Shown here: piece after piece, positions 43,181 to 50,427 of the stretch
Numbering within the stretch: the first letter of the stretch is position 1
Layout of the letters: the number at the start of each line of letters is the position of its first letter
Assembly: GCA_903916755.1 (NCBI GenBank)
Contig: CAIWXW010000188.1
Coordinates: 1-54,579 of the forward strand
Source of the DNA: an uncultured Opitutaceae bacterium
Lineage (GTDB): Bacteria; Verrucomicrobiota; Verrucomicrobiia; Opitutales; Opitutaceae
Reading direction: 5' to 3'
DNA: 54,579 bases
The notes under the pieces: model-generated
What the model was told of the DNA's origin: nothing
What the model saw: only the letters and a program-made list of their open reading frames with translations
Database searches by the model: none
Program-made: the position numbers and the translations under genes

Positions 43181-43960
43181 CTAGGACCGGCCGCCGTCGG
43201 CGGCCCCGCGGGCCAGCTCGGCCAGGGCCGACCGGGCCCGGGCCTGCTCTTCCTGCTGAAAGGAGGCGCGGGCCGGCATGGCCATGGCGCGGAGAAATTC
43301 CGCGCGCGCCTCGTCCCGCCGGCCGACGGCCAGGAAGGCGAACCCCAGCTCCACCCGATTGCAGGGCTCGGCCGGCTCGAGTGCGACCGCCTCGCGCAGC
43401 TGGGCGATCGCCTCGTCATAGGAGGCCGGCGGCAGGCCGCCATAGAACACGCGGACGAAGAAGCGCTGGCTGCCGCTGAGCGAGGCCAGGGCGCCGTTCC
43501 AATGCCCGAGTACATGGTGGGCCCACGCATAGCGCGGATCGAGGGCGAGGGCCCGGCGCGCCTCCACCTCGACCAGGCGGGAGTACTCGATCTTCTCCCG
43601 GGTGTCGCTCCAGCTGGCGAGTTTGCCATGGCAGATCGCGAGCGAGAGCTCGTCGATCGCGCTGCGAGGATCGAGCCGGGCGGCGCGCTCCGCGTAGGCC
43701 AGCGCCCGCTCGGCGTATTGTTTCTTGGCCGTGACGGTGGGCTGGAAGTCGGCCAGGTCGGAATACTGGCGGGCGACCTTCTGGAGGATGACCGGGTCAT
43801 CCGGACGAACGCGCAGCGCCTCCAGGTAGAGGGTCAGGGCGGCCTGGGTGTCATCGCGGGCCTCGGCGGCCCGGGCCCGCGCCAGCGCATTGGCGGACAC
43901 CTCCGCCCCGGCCCCTCCCGAGGAGAGCACCGCCAGGGAGAGCGCGAGCATCGTCCGCAT
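43181..43960 (-). CDS. Exported TPR protein
   Basis: 259 aa. The N-terminus MRTMLALSLAVLSSGGAGAEVSA is a short signal peptide. TPR-type helical repeats follow (ALTLYLEALRVRPDDPVILQKVA; ALAYAERAARLDPRSAIDEL; EARRALALDPRYAWAHHVLG; AIAQLREAVALEPAEPCNRV). The WAHHVLGHWN segment and repeat arrangement resemble the RMDN (regulator of microtubule dynamics) TPR family, which has bacterial members of unknown function. Likely periplasmic scaffold; no catalytic motif. The 83-bp gap to the divergent gene at 44044 must hold both promoters, but I see no clear consensus element there. Confidence 0.75.
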   Translation of the reverse strand: MRTMLALSLAVLSSGGAGAEVSANALARARAAEARDDTQAALTLYLEALRVRPDDPVILQKVARQYSDLADFQPTVTAKKQYAERALAYAERAARLDPRSAIDELSLAICHGKLASWSDTREKIEYSRLVEVEARRALALDPRYAWAHHVLGHWNGALASLSGSQRFFVRVFYGGLPPASYDEAIAQLREAVALEPAEPCNRVELGFAFLAVGRRDEARAEFLRAMAMPARASFQQEEQARARSALAELARGAADGGRS

Positions 43961-44043
43961 GCCCGTAGTACGGCCGGGAAAGGCCGCCGGTTGCCGGCGA
44001 TGCGCAAAGAAAAAACGGGCTATTTTGAGGCATTTGGGGCATA

Positions 44044-45018
44044 TTGTACCTTCTTATCGCTACCCGACCCCGCATCTCCCACGCCAAAGAGGAGGAGTTT
44101 TCGCTCCCCCTCTTTGTTTTCACCGTCCTTTTGACGCTGGCCGGCCTCGGCCTGGGCCTGCGTTTCCTGGCGCCGCACGGCGTCTGGCTGACGCAAATTT
44201 CTGCACCCTGGTGGAAGGCGGCCGGCGTCTTCGTCGCGGTCACCGCCCTGGACTGCTTTATTGAGTTTTTCTTTCACCGCTACGCGCTGCACAAGCCGGT
44301 GGTCCCCTTCCTCCGCCACCTCTATCGCCAGCACACGAAGCACCACGGCCTGACCCGGATCGGCCGCCGCCGGACGGCTCACGGCAAGGAAGTCCCCTTC
44401 ATCGAGAATGTCTTTCCCATGGTCGAGCCGGAGCAGAAGGAAGCCTCCTTCTTCCCCTGGTTCTCCCTCGCTGCCTTTGCGCTCGCGGTCACGCCCCTCT
44501 TTGCCGTCCTGCAGTGGATCGCACCCTCCTGGCCCTGGTTTTCCGCCGGCTACGGCGCCCTGACCTGCTCGCTCCTCCTCTACGAGATCCTGCATGCGAT
44601 CGAGCACTGGCCCTTCGAGAAGTGGATGCCGCTGATTGAGCACCCGCGCTGGGGCTGGCTCTGGAAGAAGGCCTACAGCTTCCATCTGCGCCATCACGCC
44701 GTCATCGAGTGCAACGAGTCGATCTCGGGCTTCTTCACCCTCCCGCTCGCCGACTGGGTCTTCGGGACCTACGTCCTGCCGCAGACGCTGTACGCCGATG
44801 GCGAGGAGTGGGTCGCCGCCAAGTTTCGCAATCCGCGCCCCTATGCCTTCATCCGCTGGTGCGACCGGACGGCCAACGGCATCGTCCAGCGCCGCCGCCA
44901 GCGCGCCCGCCTGAAAAAGGGGCAGCTGACGGAGCAGGAGCAGCAGGCTGAGCAGGAAGACCTGCTCGCGCTGGGCGCGCTGCTGCCGCCGCCGCCCGCG
45001 CGGTCCGGCCTGAAGTGA
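44044..45018 (+). CDS. Membrane-bound fatty acid hydroxylase/sterol desaturase-superfamily protein
   Basis: 324 aa from a TTG at 44044; a TGA lies just upstream at 44026–44028 and no in-frame ATG precedes the first membrane segment, so the start is uncertain. Hydrophobic segments include LFVFTVLLTLAGLGLGLRFL and AAGVFVAVTALDCFIEF. Histidine clusters typical of non-haem di-iron membrane hydroxylases are present: FFHRYALH, HTKHH, EILHAIEH and HLRHH. The enzymes of this superfamily hydroxylate or desaturate lipid chains. The neighbour downstream is phosphatidylserine decarboxylase, consistent with a membrane-lipid role. The C-terminus is charged (QQAEQEDLLALG). Substrate unknown. Confidence 0.75.
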   Translation: MYLLIATRPRISHAKEEEFSLPLFVFTVLLTLAGLGLGLRFLAPHGVWLTQISAPWWKAAGVFVAVTALDCFIEFFFHRYALHKPVVPFLRHLYRQHTKHHGLTRIGRRRTAHGKEVPFIENVFPMVEPEQKEASFFPWFSLAAFALAVTPLFAVLQWIAPSWPWFSAGYGALTCSLLLYEILHAIEHWPFEKWMPLIEHPRWGWLWKKAYSFHLRHHAVIECNESISGFFTLPLADWVFGTYVLPQTLYADGEEWVAAKFRNPRPYAFIRWCDRTANGIVQRRRQRARLKKGQLTEQEQQAEQEDLLALGALLPPPPARSGLK

Positions 45019-45089
45019 GCGGCTGAGCCGGCCGGCGCTCGGCGCAAAGAAGCCATTGCGGGCGGCCGGGCCGCCGCCAAGCTGGGAGG

Positions 45090-46010
45090 ATGGCCTCGGC
45101 TCCCACCCGCTTTTTTGACCGCTATACCCGGACCCTGAAGGTCGAGGAGATCTATGGCGAGCGATGGCTGAGGTTTGCCTATGAGAACCCGCTGGGCCGG
45201 CTGGCCGTGTGGGCGCTCGTGCGCCGGGCGATCTTCTCCCGCTTTTACGGCTGGAAGATGAACCTCCGCGCCAGCGGCCTGCGCGTCCTGCCGTTCATCG
45301 CCCGCTACAACATCGATGTCGACGAGTTCGCGCGCTCGGCCTTCGACTTCAAGACCTTCAATGAGTTCTTCTTCCGCGCCCTCAAGCCGGAGGCGCGACC
45401 GATCGCCCCCGGCGCGGGCGTCGCCGTCTTTCCGGCGGATGGCCGGCATCTGGCTTTCCCCGACGTGGACGCGGCGGAGGGTTTTTACGTCAAGGGCGAG
45501 AAATTCACGCTGGCGGAGCTGCTGGGCGAGGCGGGCCGGCCCGAGGCGGACCGGCCGCTGACCCGCCAATTTGCGGGCGGGGCCATGCTCATTTCCCGCC
45601 TTTGTCCGGTCGACTATCACCGCTTTCATTTCCCGGTCGACGGCGTCCCGGATGAGGCCCGGTCCATCCGCGGCTGGCTCTATTCGGTCCACCCGGTCGC
45701 GCTGCGCCGGAACGTGCGCTACCTCGTCCAGAATCGGCGGGATCTCACGTTGATCGATTCCGAGGCCTTCGGCCCGGTGGCCATGTTCGAGGTGGGTGCC
45801 ACCAATGTCGGCAGCATCCGGCAGGCGTTCGTGCCGGGGCGGAGGGCGGCCAAGGGCGATGAGAAGGGCTTCTTCGCCTTCGGCGGCTCCTGCGTGATCA
45901 CGCTCTTTGCCCGCGGCCGAATCCACTTCGACGCGGATGTGGTCGAGCCGGGCTCCCGGCAGGTCGAAATCTACGCCCGGATGGGCGACCGGCTGGGCGT
46001 CGCGCTCTAG
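45090..46010 (+). CDS. psd: Phosphatidylserine decarboxylase
   Basis: 306 aa. The family pattern is clear: NEFFFRALKPEARPI, a VFPADGRHLAFP segment with the catalytic Asp-Gly, CPVDYHRFHFPVDG with the PSD His motif, and an autocleavage site FGGSC in the position of the LGST/GGSS motif, where Ser becomes the pyruvoyl group. Reaction: phosphatidylserine to phosphatidylethanolamine at the inner membrane. The GGSC variant has Cys after the cleaved Ser, uncommon but conservative. GGGAGG directly abuts the ATG at 45090, which is too close for an ideal RBS, so a slightly different start is possible. 71 bp after the hydroxylase gene, likely the same transcript. Confidence 0.92.
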   Translation: MASAPTRFFDRYTRTLKVEEIYGERWLRFAYENPLGRLAVWALVRRAIFSRFYGWKMNLRASGLRVLPFIARYNIDVDEFARSAFDFKTFNEFFFRALKPEARPIAPGAGVAVFPADGRHLAFPDVDAAEGFYVKGEKFTLAELLGEAGRPEADRPLTRQFAGGAMLISRLCPVDYHRFHFPVDGVPDEARSIRGWLYSVHPVALRRNVRYLVQNRRDLTLIDSEAFGPVAMFEVGATNVGSIRQAFVPGRRAAKGDEKGFFAFGGSCVITLFARGRIHFDADVVEPGSRQVEIYARMGDRLGVAL

Positions 46011-46129
46011 ATCGGGAGCTGGCCGGGAGTGAACGGGCTATCCCGGGCCGGACCCGGAGCCCGGAGCCAGCTGGCGGCGGCCCAGCGAAGAAGTTCGACC
46101 GGCGCGGTGGTCTTCCTTGGATTCCTTCC

Positions 46130-47797
46130 ATGGTTACCGCCCGCCCGTCCCCGGATTCCCGCCGCCTCTGGCTGGCGGGGGCCACGCTGGCGATCCTGAC
46201 CCTGCTGGCCTACCTCCCGGCGCTGAGCGGCGGCTTCATCTGGGACGACGACAATTTCCTGACCCTGAACCCGCTGATCAAGGCCTCCGACGGCCTCCAG
46301 CGCTTCTGGTTCACGACCCAGCCGACGGACTATTGGCCGGTGACCTCCACGCTGCTCTGGTTCGAGTGGCGCCTCTGGGGTCTGAACCCCGCCGGCTATC
46401 ACGCCGTGAATGTCGCCCTGCACGTCGCGGAAGTCCTGCTGCTGTGGTCGATTTTCCGGCGGCTGCGGCTGCCGGGGGCCTTTCTGGGCGCGCTGCTCTT
46501 TGGCCTGCACCCGGTGAACGTGGAGTCGGTCGCATGGATCGCCCAATGCAAGAACCTGGTGGCGATGCTGTTCTTCCTCCTCTCGCTCGGCTGGTTCCTG
46601 CAAACGGGGCTGGCCGATCCGGAGCGGCGGCCCGTGCGCCCGGGGGCCTATGCCCTCTGCCTGGGCGCGTTTCTTCTCGCCCTGCTCAGCAAGGGATCGG
46701 TGGCGCCGCTGCCGCTGGTGCTCCTGGGGCTGGTGGCCTGGCGGCGCCGGCTGACCCTCCGCGACGCGCTCTGGTCCGCTCCGTTCTTTGCGCTGGCGGC
46801 TGCGCTCGCGCTCGTGAACGTCTGGTTTCAGACCCACGGGGCCTCGGTCATCCGGCAACTGACTTTCGCCGACCGGCTGGTGGGCGCGGGCGGGGTGGGC
46901 TGGTTTTATCTGGGCAAGGCGCTGTGGCCGGCCCGGATCCTCTTCATCTATCCGCAGTGGCACCTGGACGCGGCGCGGTTTCTCTGGTGGCTGCCCCTGC
47001 TCGCCGCCGCGGTCGTGACCGCCGCCCTCGCGCGACTCTCCCGCCCGGCCCTTTTTGCCTGGGGTTATTTCTGGGTGATGCTGATCCCGGTGCTGGGCTT
47101 CGCCGACATCGCCTTCATGGAATATTCCCCGGTCGCCAATCACTACGAGCATCTCGCGCTCATCGGCGTCGCGGGCCTCGCTGCGGCGGGGTGGAGCCTC
47201 TGGGCGGCGCGCCAGTCCGGCGCCGCGCGGGGGGCGGCGGCGCTTGTCGTGGGGGTGCTTTTCAGCCTGACCTGGCGGCAGAACCAGACCTACCGCAGCC
47301 TGGAAAACCTGTATCGGACGACGCTGGCGGGCAACGCCGACTCCTGGGTGGCCCATGGCAATCTCGGCAGCCTGCTCGCCTCGGAGGGCCGGTTGCCCGA
47401 GGCGGTCCCGGAGCTGGAAGCGGCGCTGCGGCTGCGCCCGGATTATCCCCAGGCGCGGGTCGCGCTCGGCAGCGCGCTGGCCAACACGGGCCATCTCGCG
47501 GAGGCGGGGGCCCAGTTTGCCGAGGCGGTGCGGCTCCGGCCGGACTTCGCGGAGGGGCACTACAATCTCGCGCTGGTCCTCCAGGCGGCCGGCCGCCCGC
47601 AGGCGGCCATGGACCATCTGGAGACCGCGCTGCGGATCAAGCCTGACCTGGCGACCGCGCATAATGCGCTCGGAATCCTGCTCGCGCAATCCGGCCGCCG
47701 CGCGGCGGCGATCGAACACTTTGAGACCGCGCTGCGGCTGGACCCGAACTTCGCCGCCGCCCGGGCGAACCTGCAGGTGGTCGAGCGCCAGCCTTGA
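46130..47797 (+). CDS. GT-C-like multi-spanning membrane protein with C-terminal TPR repeats
   Basis: 555 aa. The N-terminal part has the layout of PMT/TMTC-type glycosyltransferases: first TM (LAGATLAILTLLAYLPAL), the acidic loop FIWDDDNFLTLNPLIK, then YWPVTSTLLWFEWRLWG and LFGLHPVNVESVAWIAQCKN, and about ten hydrophobic segments. Residues ~405–550 are four TPR units (SWVAHGNLGSLLASEGRLPE; PDFAEGHYNLALVLQAAGR; PDLATAHNALGILLAQSGR). Proteins of this build are frequent in Verrucomicrobiota and Planctomycetota and are of unproven function, possibly O-mannosylation. ATG at 46130, 119 bp after psd. Confidence 0.75.
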   Translation: MVTARPSPDSRRLWLAGATLAILTLLAYLPALSGGFIWDDDNFLTLNPLIKASDGLQRFWFTTQPTDYWPVTSTLLWFEWRLWGLNPAGYHAVNVALHVAEVLLLWSIFRRLRLPGAFLGALLFGLHPVNVESVAWIAQCKNLVAMLFFLLSLGWFLQTGLADPERRPVRPGAYALCLGAFLLALLSKGSVAPLPLVLLGLVAWRRRLTLRDALWSAPFFALAAALALVNVWFQTHGASVIRQLTFADRLVGAGGVGWFYLGKALWPARILFIYPQWHLDAARFLWWLPLLAAAVVTAALARLSRPALFAWGYFWVMLIPVLGFADIAFMEYSPVANHYEHLALIGVAGLAAAGWSLWAARQSGAARGAAALVVGVLFSLTWRQNQTYRSLENLYRTTLAGNADSWVAHGNLGSLLASEGRLPEAVPELEAALRLRPDYPQARVALGSALANTGHLAEAGAQFAEAVRLRPDFAEGHYNLALVLQAAGRPQAAMDHLETALRIKPDLATAHNALGILLAQSGRRAAAIEHFETALRLDPNFAAARANLQVVERQP

Positions 47798-48188
47798 GTT
47801 CCCGGCGACGGAGGAGTCGGCGGTTCGGCCCCGCCGCTCAGCCGAATCGGGCGGGATCAAGTGCCGGTATTGGCTTTCGTGGTGAAACGAAATATGAAAT
47901 CACTAGATCGTCACTAGTTATTGATGTTAACAAACTAACATAATAATCTTTCATTTTTATGAAGCCAATTTGAAGGCAACTTCCGTCCCCTGCCGGACCG
48001 GAAGACTGTTCAGCAGCCCCGGCGCACAATCGGCTTGGCCAAACCGGCTTTTCTGCCCCAGAACTGCAGTTCGGGCTGCCCGTCCCCGGCTTTCTTGAGC
48101 GCGGTGCGGCCTGCTGCGTGCGTTATCTCCCCACCATGCCCCTTTCGGAACCCCGGCGCAGTCCCGCGCGCTAGCTTCCCTTTCTCCC
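47798..48188. other. Gene-free interval with an AT-rich island and a possible terminator
   Basis: 391 bp without a supported gene. A stem CGGTTCGGC (47821–47829) pairs with GCCGAATCG (47841–47849), with one G–T wobble, and could end the upstream transcript; no T-run follows. Positions ~47880–47970 are strikingly AT-rich for this genome. The remainder up to the sigma factor start is GC-rich, with no clear promoter consensus. Confidence 0.45.
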
Positions 48189-48716
48189 GTGTCCGCGGAA
48201 GACGCCGAGACCACCCAGTGGCTGAAGGAGGAGCTGCTGCAGCACGCGCCGATGCTGCGCGCCTATCTGGCCGGCCGGTTTCCTTCCATCGCGGATATCG
48301 ATAACTTGGTCGAGGAAAGCATCGTCCGGGTCCTTCGGGCGCATGAGGCCGGCGGCGTCATCTCGACCAAGGGCCTGCTCTTCTCGACGGCGCGCCATTT
48401 GGCCCTGGACCAGGTTCGACGGCAGCGGGTCGTTTCATTCGAGCCGATGACGGAAGCGGCCGATTCATACGTCTTCACCGATGGGACCGACATCGTCGAA
48501 ACGGTCAGCAAGAAGCAGGAGTTCGAAATTCTCACCCAAGCCATCCAATCCTTGCCCAAGCGCTGCCGCCAGGTGGTCACGCTGCGGACGGCCTATGGGC
48601 TCTCGCAAAAGCAAATCGCCGACAAGCTCGGCATCAGTGTGAACACGGTCGAAAAACAGATGTGCATTGGGATCCGCAAGTGCACGGCCTACTTTGCCCA
48701 ACTCGGCCTCCCGTAA
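48189..48716 (+). CDS. ECF-type RNA polymerase sigma factor
   Basis: 175 aa from a GTG at 48189. Region 2 (ADIDNLVEESIVRVLRAHEA, then LLFSTARHLALDQVRRQR) and region 4 (LPKRCRQVVTLRTAYGLSQKQIADKLGISVNTVEKQM) are both present with the expected helix-turn-helix. Length is normal for the family. It is followed after 5 bp by a FecR anti-sigma regulator, then STN/TonB receptor genes: the cell-surface signalling arrangement in which receptor occupancy activates the sigma factor through FecR. A 391-bp gene-free interval upstream leaves room for its promoter. Confidence 0.92.
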   Translation: MSAEDAETTQWLKEELLQHAPMLRAYLAGRFPSIADIDNLVEESIVRVLRAHEAGGVISTKGLLFSTARHLALDQVRRQRVVSFEPMTEAADSYVFTDGTDIVETVSKKQEFEILTQAIQSLPKRCRQVVTLRTAYGLSQKQIADKLGISVNTVEKQMCIGIRKCTAYFAQLGLP

Positions 48717-48721
48717 CGCCC

Positions 48722-49738
48722 ATGACGCCCGACGAATTCCCCCGGTCCGAAACGGATCGCATCGAGCAGCAGGCGGCCATGTGGATGATCCGGTGCGACC
48801 GCGGGCTGACCGCGGGCGAACAGGACGACTACCTGCAGTGGCGCCGGAAGGATCCCCGCCATGCCCCGGCGATGGCCCGGCAGGAGGCGACGCTGCGCCG
48901 CCTCGCGCAGCTGCGGGCCTGGCAGCCGCAGCAGGGGACGGAACCCAATCCCGATCTGTTTGCCCCGCCGGGCCGCCGTCTCCGGTGGCTCGTGCCGGTC
49001 AGCCTGGCCGCCGCCGCGATGCTCATGGCCGGCAGCTATCTCGGTTGGCGGGCATGGTCGCGCACCCTGCTGACCCCGTCCAAGAACTACCTGGTGGTCG
49101 ACGAACGCGTCGCGCTGCCGGACGGCTCGGTCGTCGAGCTGCGGGACGGCACCCACCTTGAGATGAAATTCACCCCCGGGGAGCGGCGGGTCCGGCTTTC
49201 GGGCCTGGAGGCGCTGTTCACGGTCGCCAAGAATCCCGCGCGTCCCTTCATCGTCGAGGCGGGGAGCGTCGCGGTGCGCGCGGTTGGCACCGCCTTCGAC
49301 GTCCGCCTCGACGCCGCGTCGGTGGAGGTCCTCGTGACCGAGGGCAAGGTGCGGATGGACGGTTCGCCCGGAAACCCGGCCCAGCCGCTGGCCCGCAGCT
49401 CCTACGTGGTGGCGGGCGAACGCGCGGACGTGTCGCTGTCCTCGACGGCGGCCCCCCATGTGACCCGGCTGACGCCGGCCGAAATCAGCGAGGCCCTCGA
49501 TTGGCAGAAGCCGCGCCTCCAGTTTTATGAGACGCCGCTGGCGGATGCGGTGGCGGAGTTCAACCGGCACAACCGCCGGCAGATATCGCTGGGGGAGGCG
49601 GACCTGGCCGCGCAGCCCATCGGCGGGACCTTCCAGGTGGATGACGTGGATGGCTTCTCGCACATCCTTGAAATCACGCTCGGCCTCAAGGCCGAGGCGC
49701 GGGGCCCGGACCGCGTGGTCCTGACGCGGGGCCGGTGA
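48722..49738 (+). CDS. FecR-family anti-sigma regulator
   Basis: 338 aa from the ATG at 48722, 5 bp after the sigma stop; a longer frame from 48662 overlaps the sigma gene and is unlikely. The N-terminal DUF4880 region (AAMWMIRCDRGLTAGEQDDY, LQWRRKDPRHAPAM) is followed by one TM segment (LVPVSLAAAAMLMAGSYLGW), a FecR domain (VALPDGSVVELRDGTHLEM; VAVRAVGTAFDVRL; VLVTEGKVRM) and a C-terminal DUF4974-like region (FYETPLADAVAEFNRHNRRQ). It sits in the inner membrane, its cytoplasmic part binding the sigma factor and its periplasmic part sensing the receptor's N-terminal domain. The stop overlaps a GTG that opens the next frame. Confidence 0.9.
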   Translation: MTPDEFPRSETDRIEQQAAMWMIRCDRGLTAGEQDDYLQWRRKDPRHAPAMARQEATLRRLAQLRAWQPQQGTEPNPDLFAPPGRRLRWLVPVSLAAAAMLMAGSYLGWRAWSRTLLTPSKNYLVVDERVALPDGSVVELRDGTHLEMKFTPGERRVRLSGLEALFTVAKNPARPFIVEAGSVAVRAVGTAFDVRLDAASVEVLVTEGKVRMDGSPGNPAQPLARSSYVVAGERADVSLSSTAAPHVTRLTPAEISEALDWQKPRLQFYETPLADAVAEFNRHNRRQISLGEADLAAQPIGGTFQVDDVDGFSHILEITLGLKAEARGPDRVVLTRGR

Positions 49739-50427
49739 GCATGGCCGGCGCGCGGGGCGGGCGGCCGAAATTTTCTTTGATGTCCGTATTACGGATGTTT
49801 CTCCGCCGTTCGTCTACGGGGATAGCCGCCGGATCTCCGGCCACCCGTGACTACCCCTTCCCGGCCTTGCATCAACTTTCCCTGTTCGTCCGCGCCCTCC
49901 TCCTCGGCGCCTGCACGGTCATTCTGGCCCGCGGGGCGGAGTCGGCCCGGCGCGCCTACGATCTCGCCGGCGGGGACGCCGCGGCCGCCCTCCGCCAGTT
50001 TTCCAATGTTTCCGGCCGCGAGGTGCTCTATGCGGCCGAGATTGTCCGGGGCGTGCAGACCAATCCCGTGCGGGGGATCTTCACCGCGCGTCAGGCGCTC
50101 GACCGCATGCTCGCCGGCACGTCGCTCCGCGCGGAGCAGGACAATGCAACCCTAGCCTTTGCCGTGGTCCGATCGGGCCCGGCACCCCCGCCGAGTCCTC
50201 CCATCGGGCCGCTTCCACCCCAAGCGTCCTCGAATCCCAATAAAATGAAGTCTCGGAACCATTTCCTGCCCCTGCTGACCGCACTCTTTGTGTCTGGCGG
50301 CGCCCTCGCTTCCGGCCAGACCGCCGGGGCCCCGTCGTCCGCGGCGGCGCCGGCGCCACCGTGGTCCTCCCGAAGTTCGAAGTCTCGGAAAGTTCGGCCA
50401 ACCCCTACCAGGCCTCGCAGGCCTTGA
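49735..50427 (+). CDS. STN-domain (secretin/TonB short N-terminal) protein with an internal second signal-like segment
   Basis: Open frame of 230 aa. A TTG at 49867 (encoding HQLSLFVRALLLGACTVILA) gives a much better signal peptide than the GTG at 49735 and is the likelier start. The STN domain follows (RRAYDLAGGDAAAALRQFSN; VRGIFTARQALDRMLAGTSL), the signalling domain of FecA-type receptors that contacts FecR. After a Pro-rich linker the same frame contains MKSRNHFLPLLTALFVSGG, a typical signal peptide for the TonB receptor, starting at the ATG at 50245. The frame then departs from the receptor near 50357 and ends in nonsense. Either STN and receptor were meant to be separate genes, or one fused frame has been broken. 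Confidence 0.65.
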   Translation: MSMAGARGGRPKFSLMSVLRMFLRRSSTGIAAGSPATRDYPFPALHQLSLFVRALLLGACTVILARGAESARRAYDLAGGDAAAALRQFSNVSGREVLYAAEIVRGVQTNPVRGIFTARQALDRMLAGTSLRAEQDNATLAFAVVRSGPAPPPSPPIGPLPPQASSNPNKMKSRNHFLPLLTALFVSGGALASGQTAGAPSSAAAPAPPWSSRSSKSRKVRPTPTRPRRP

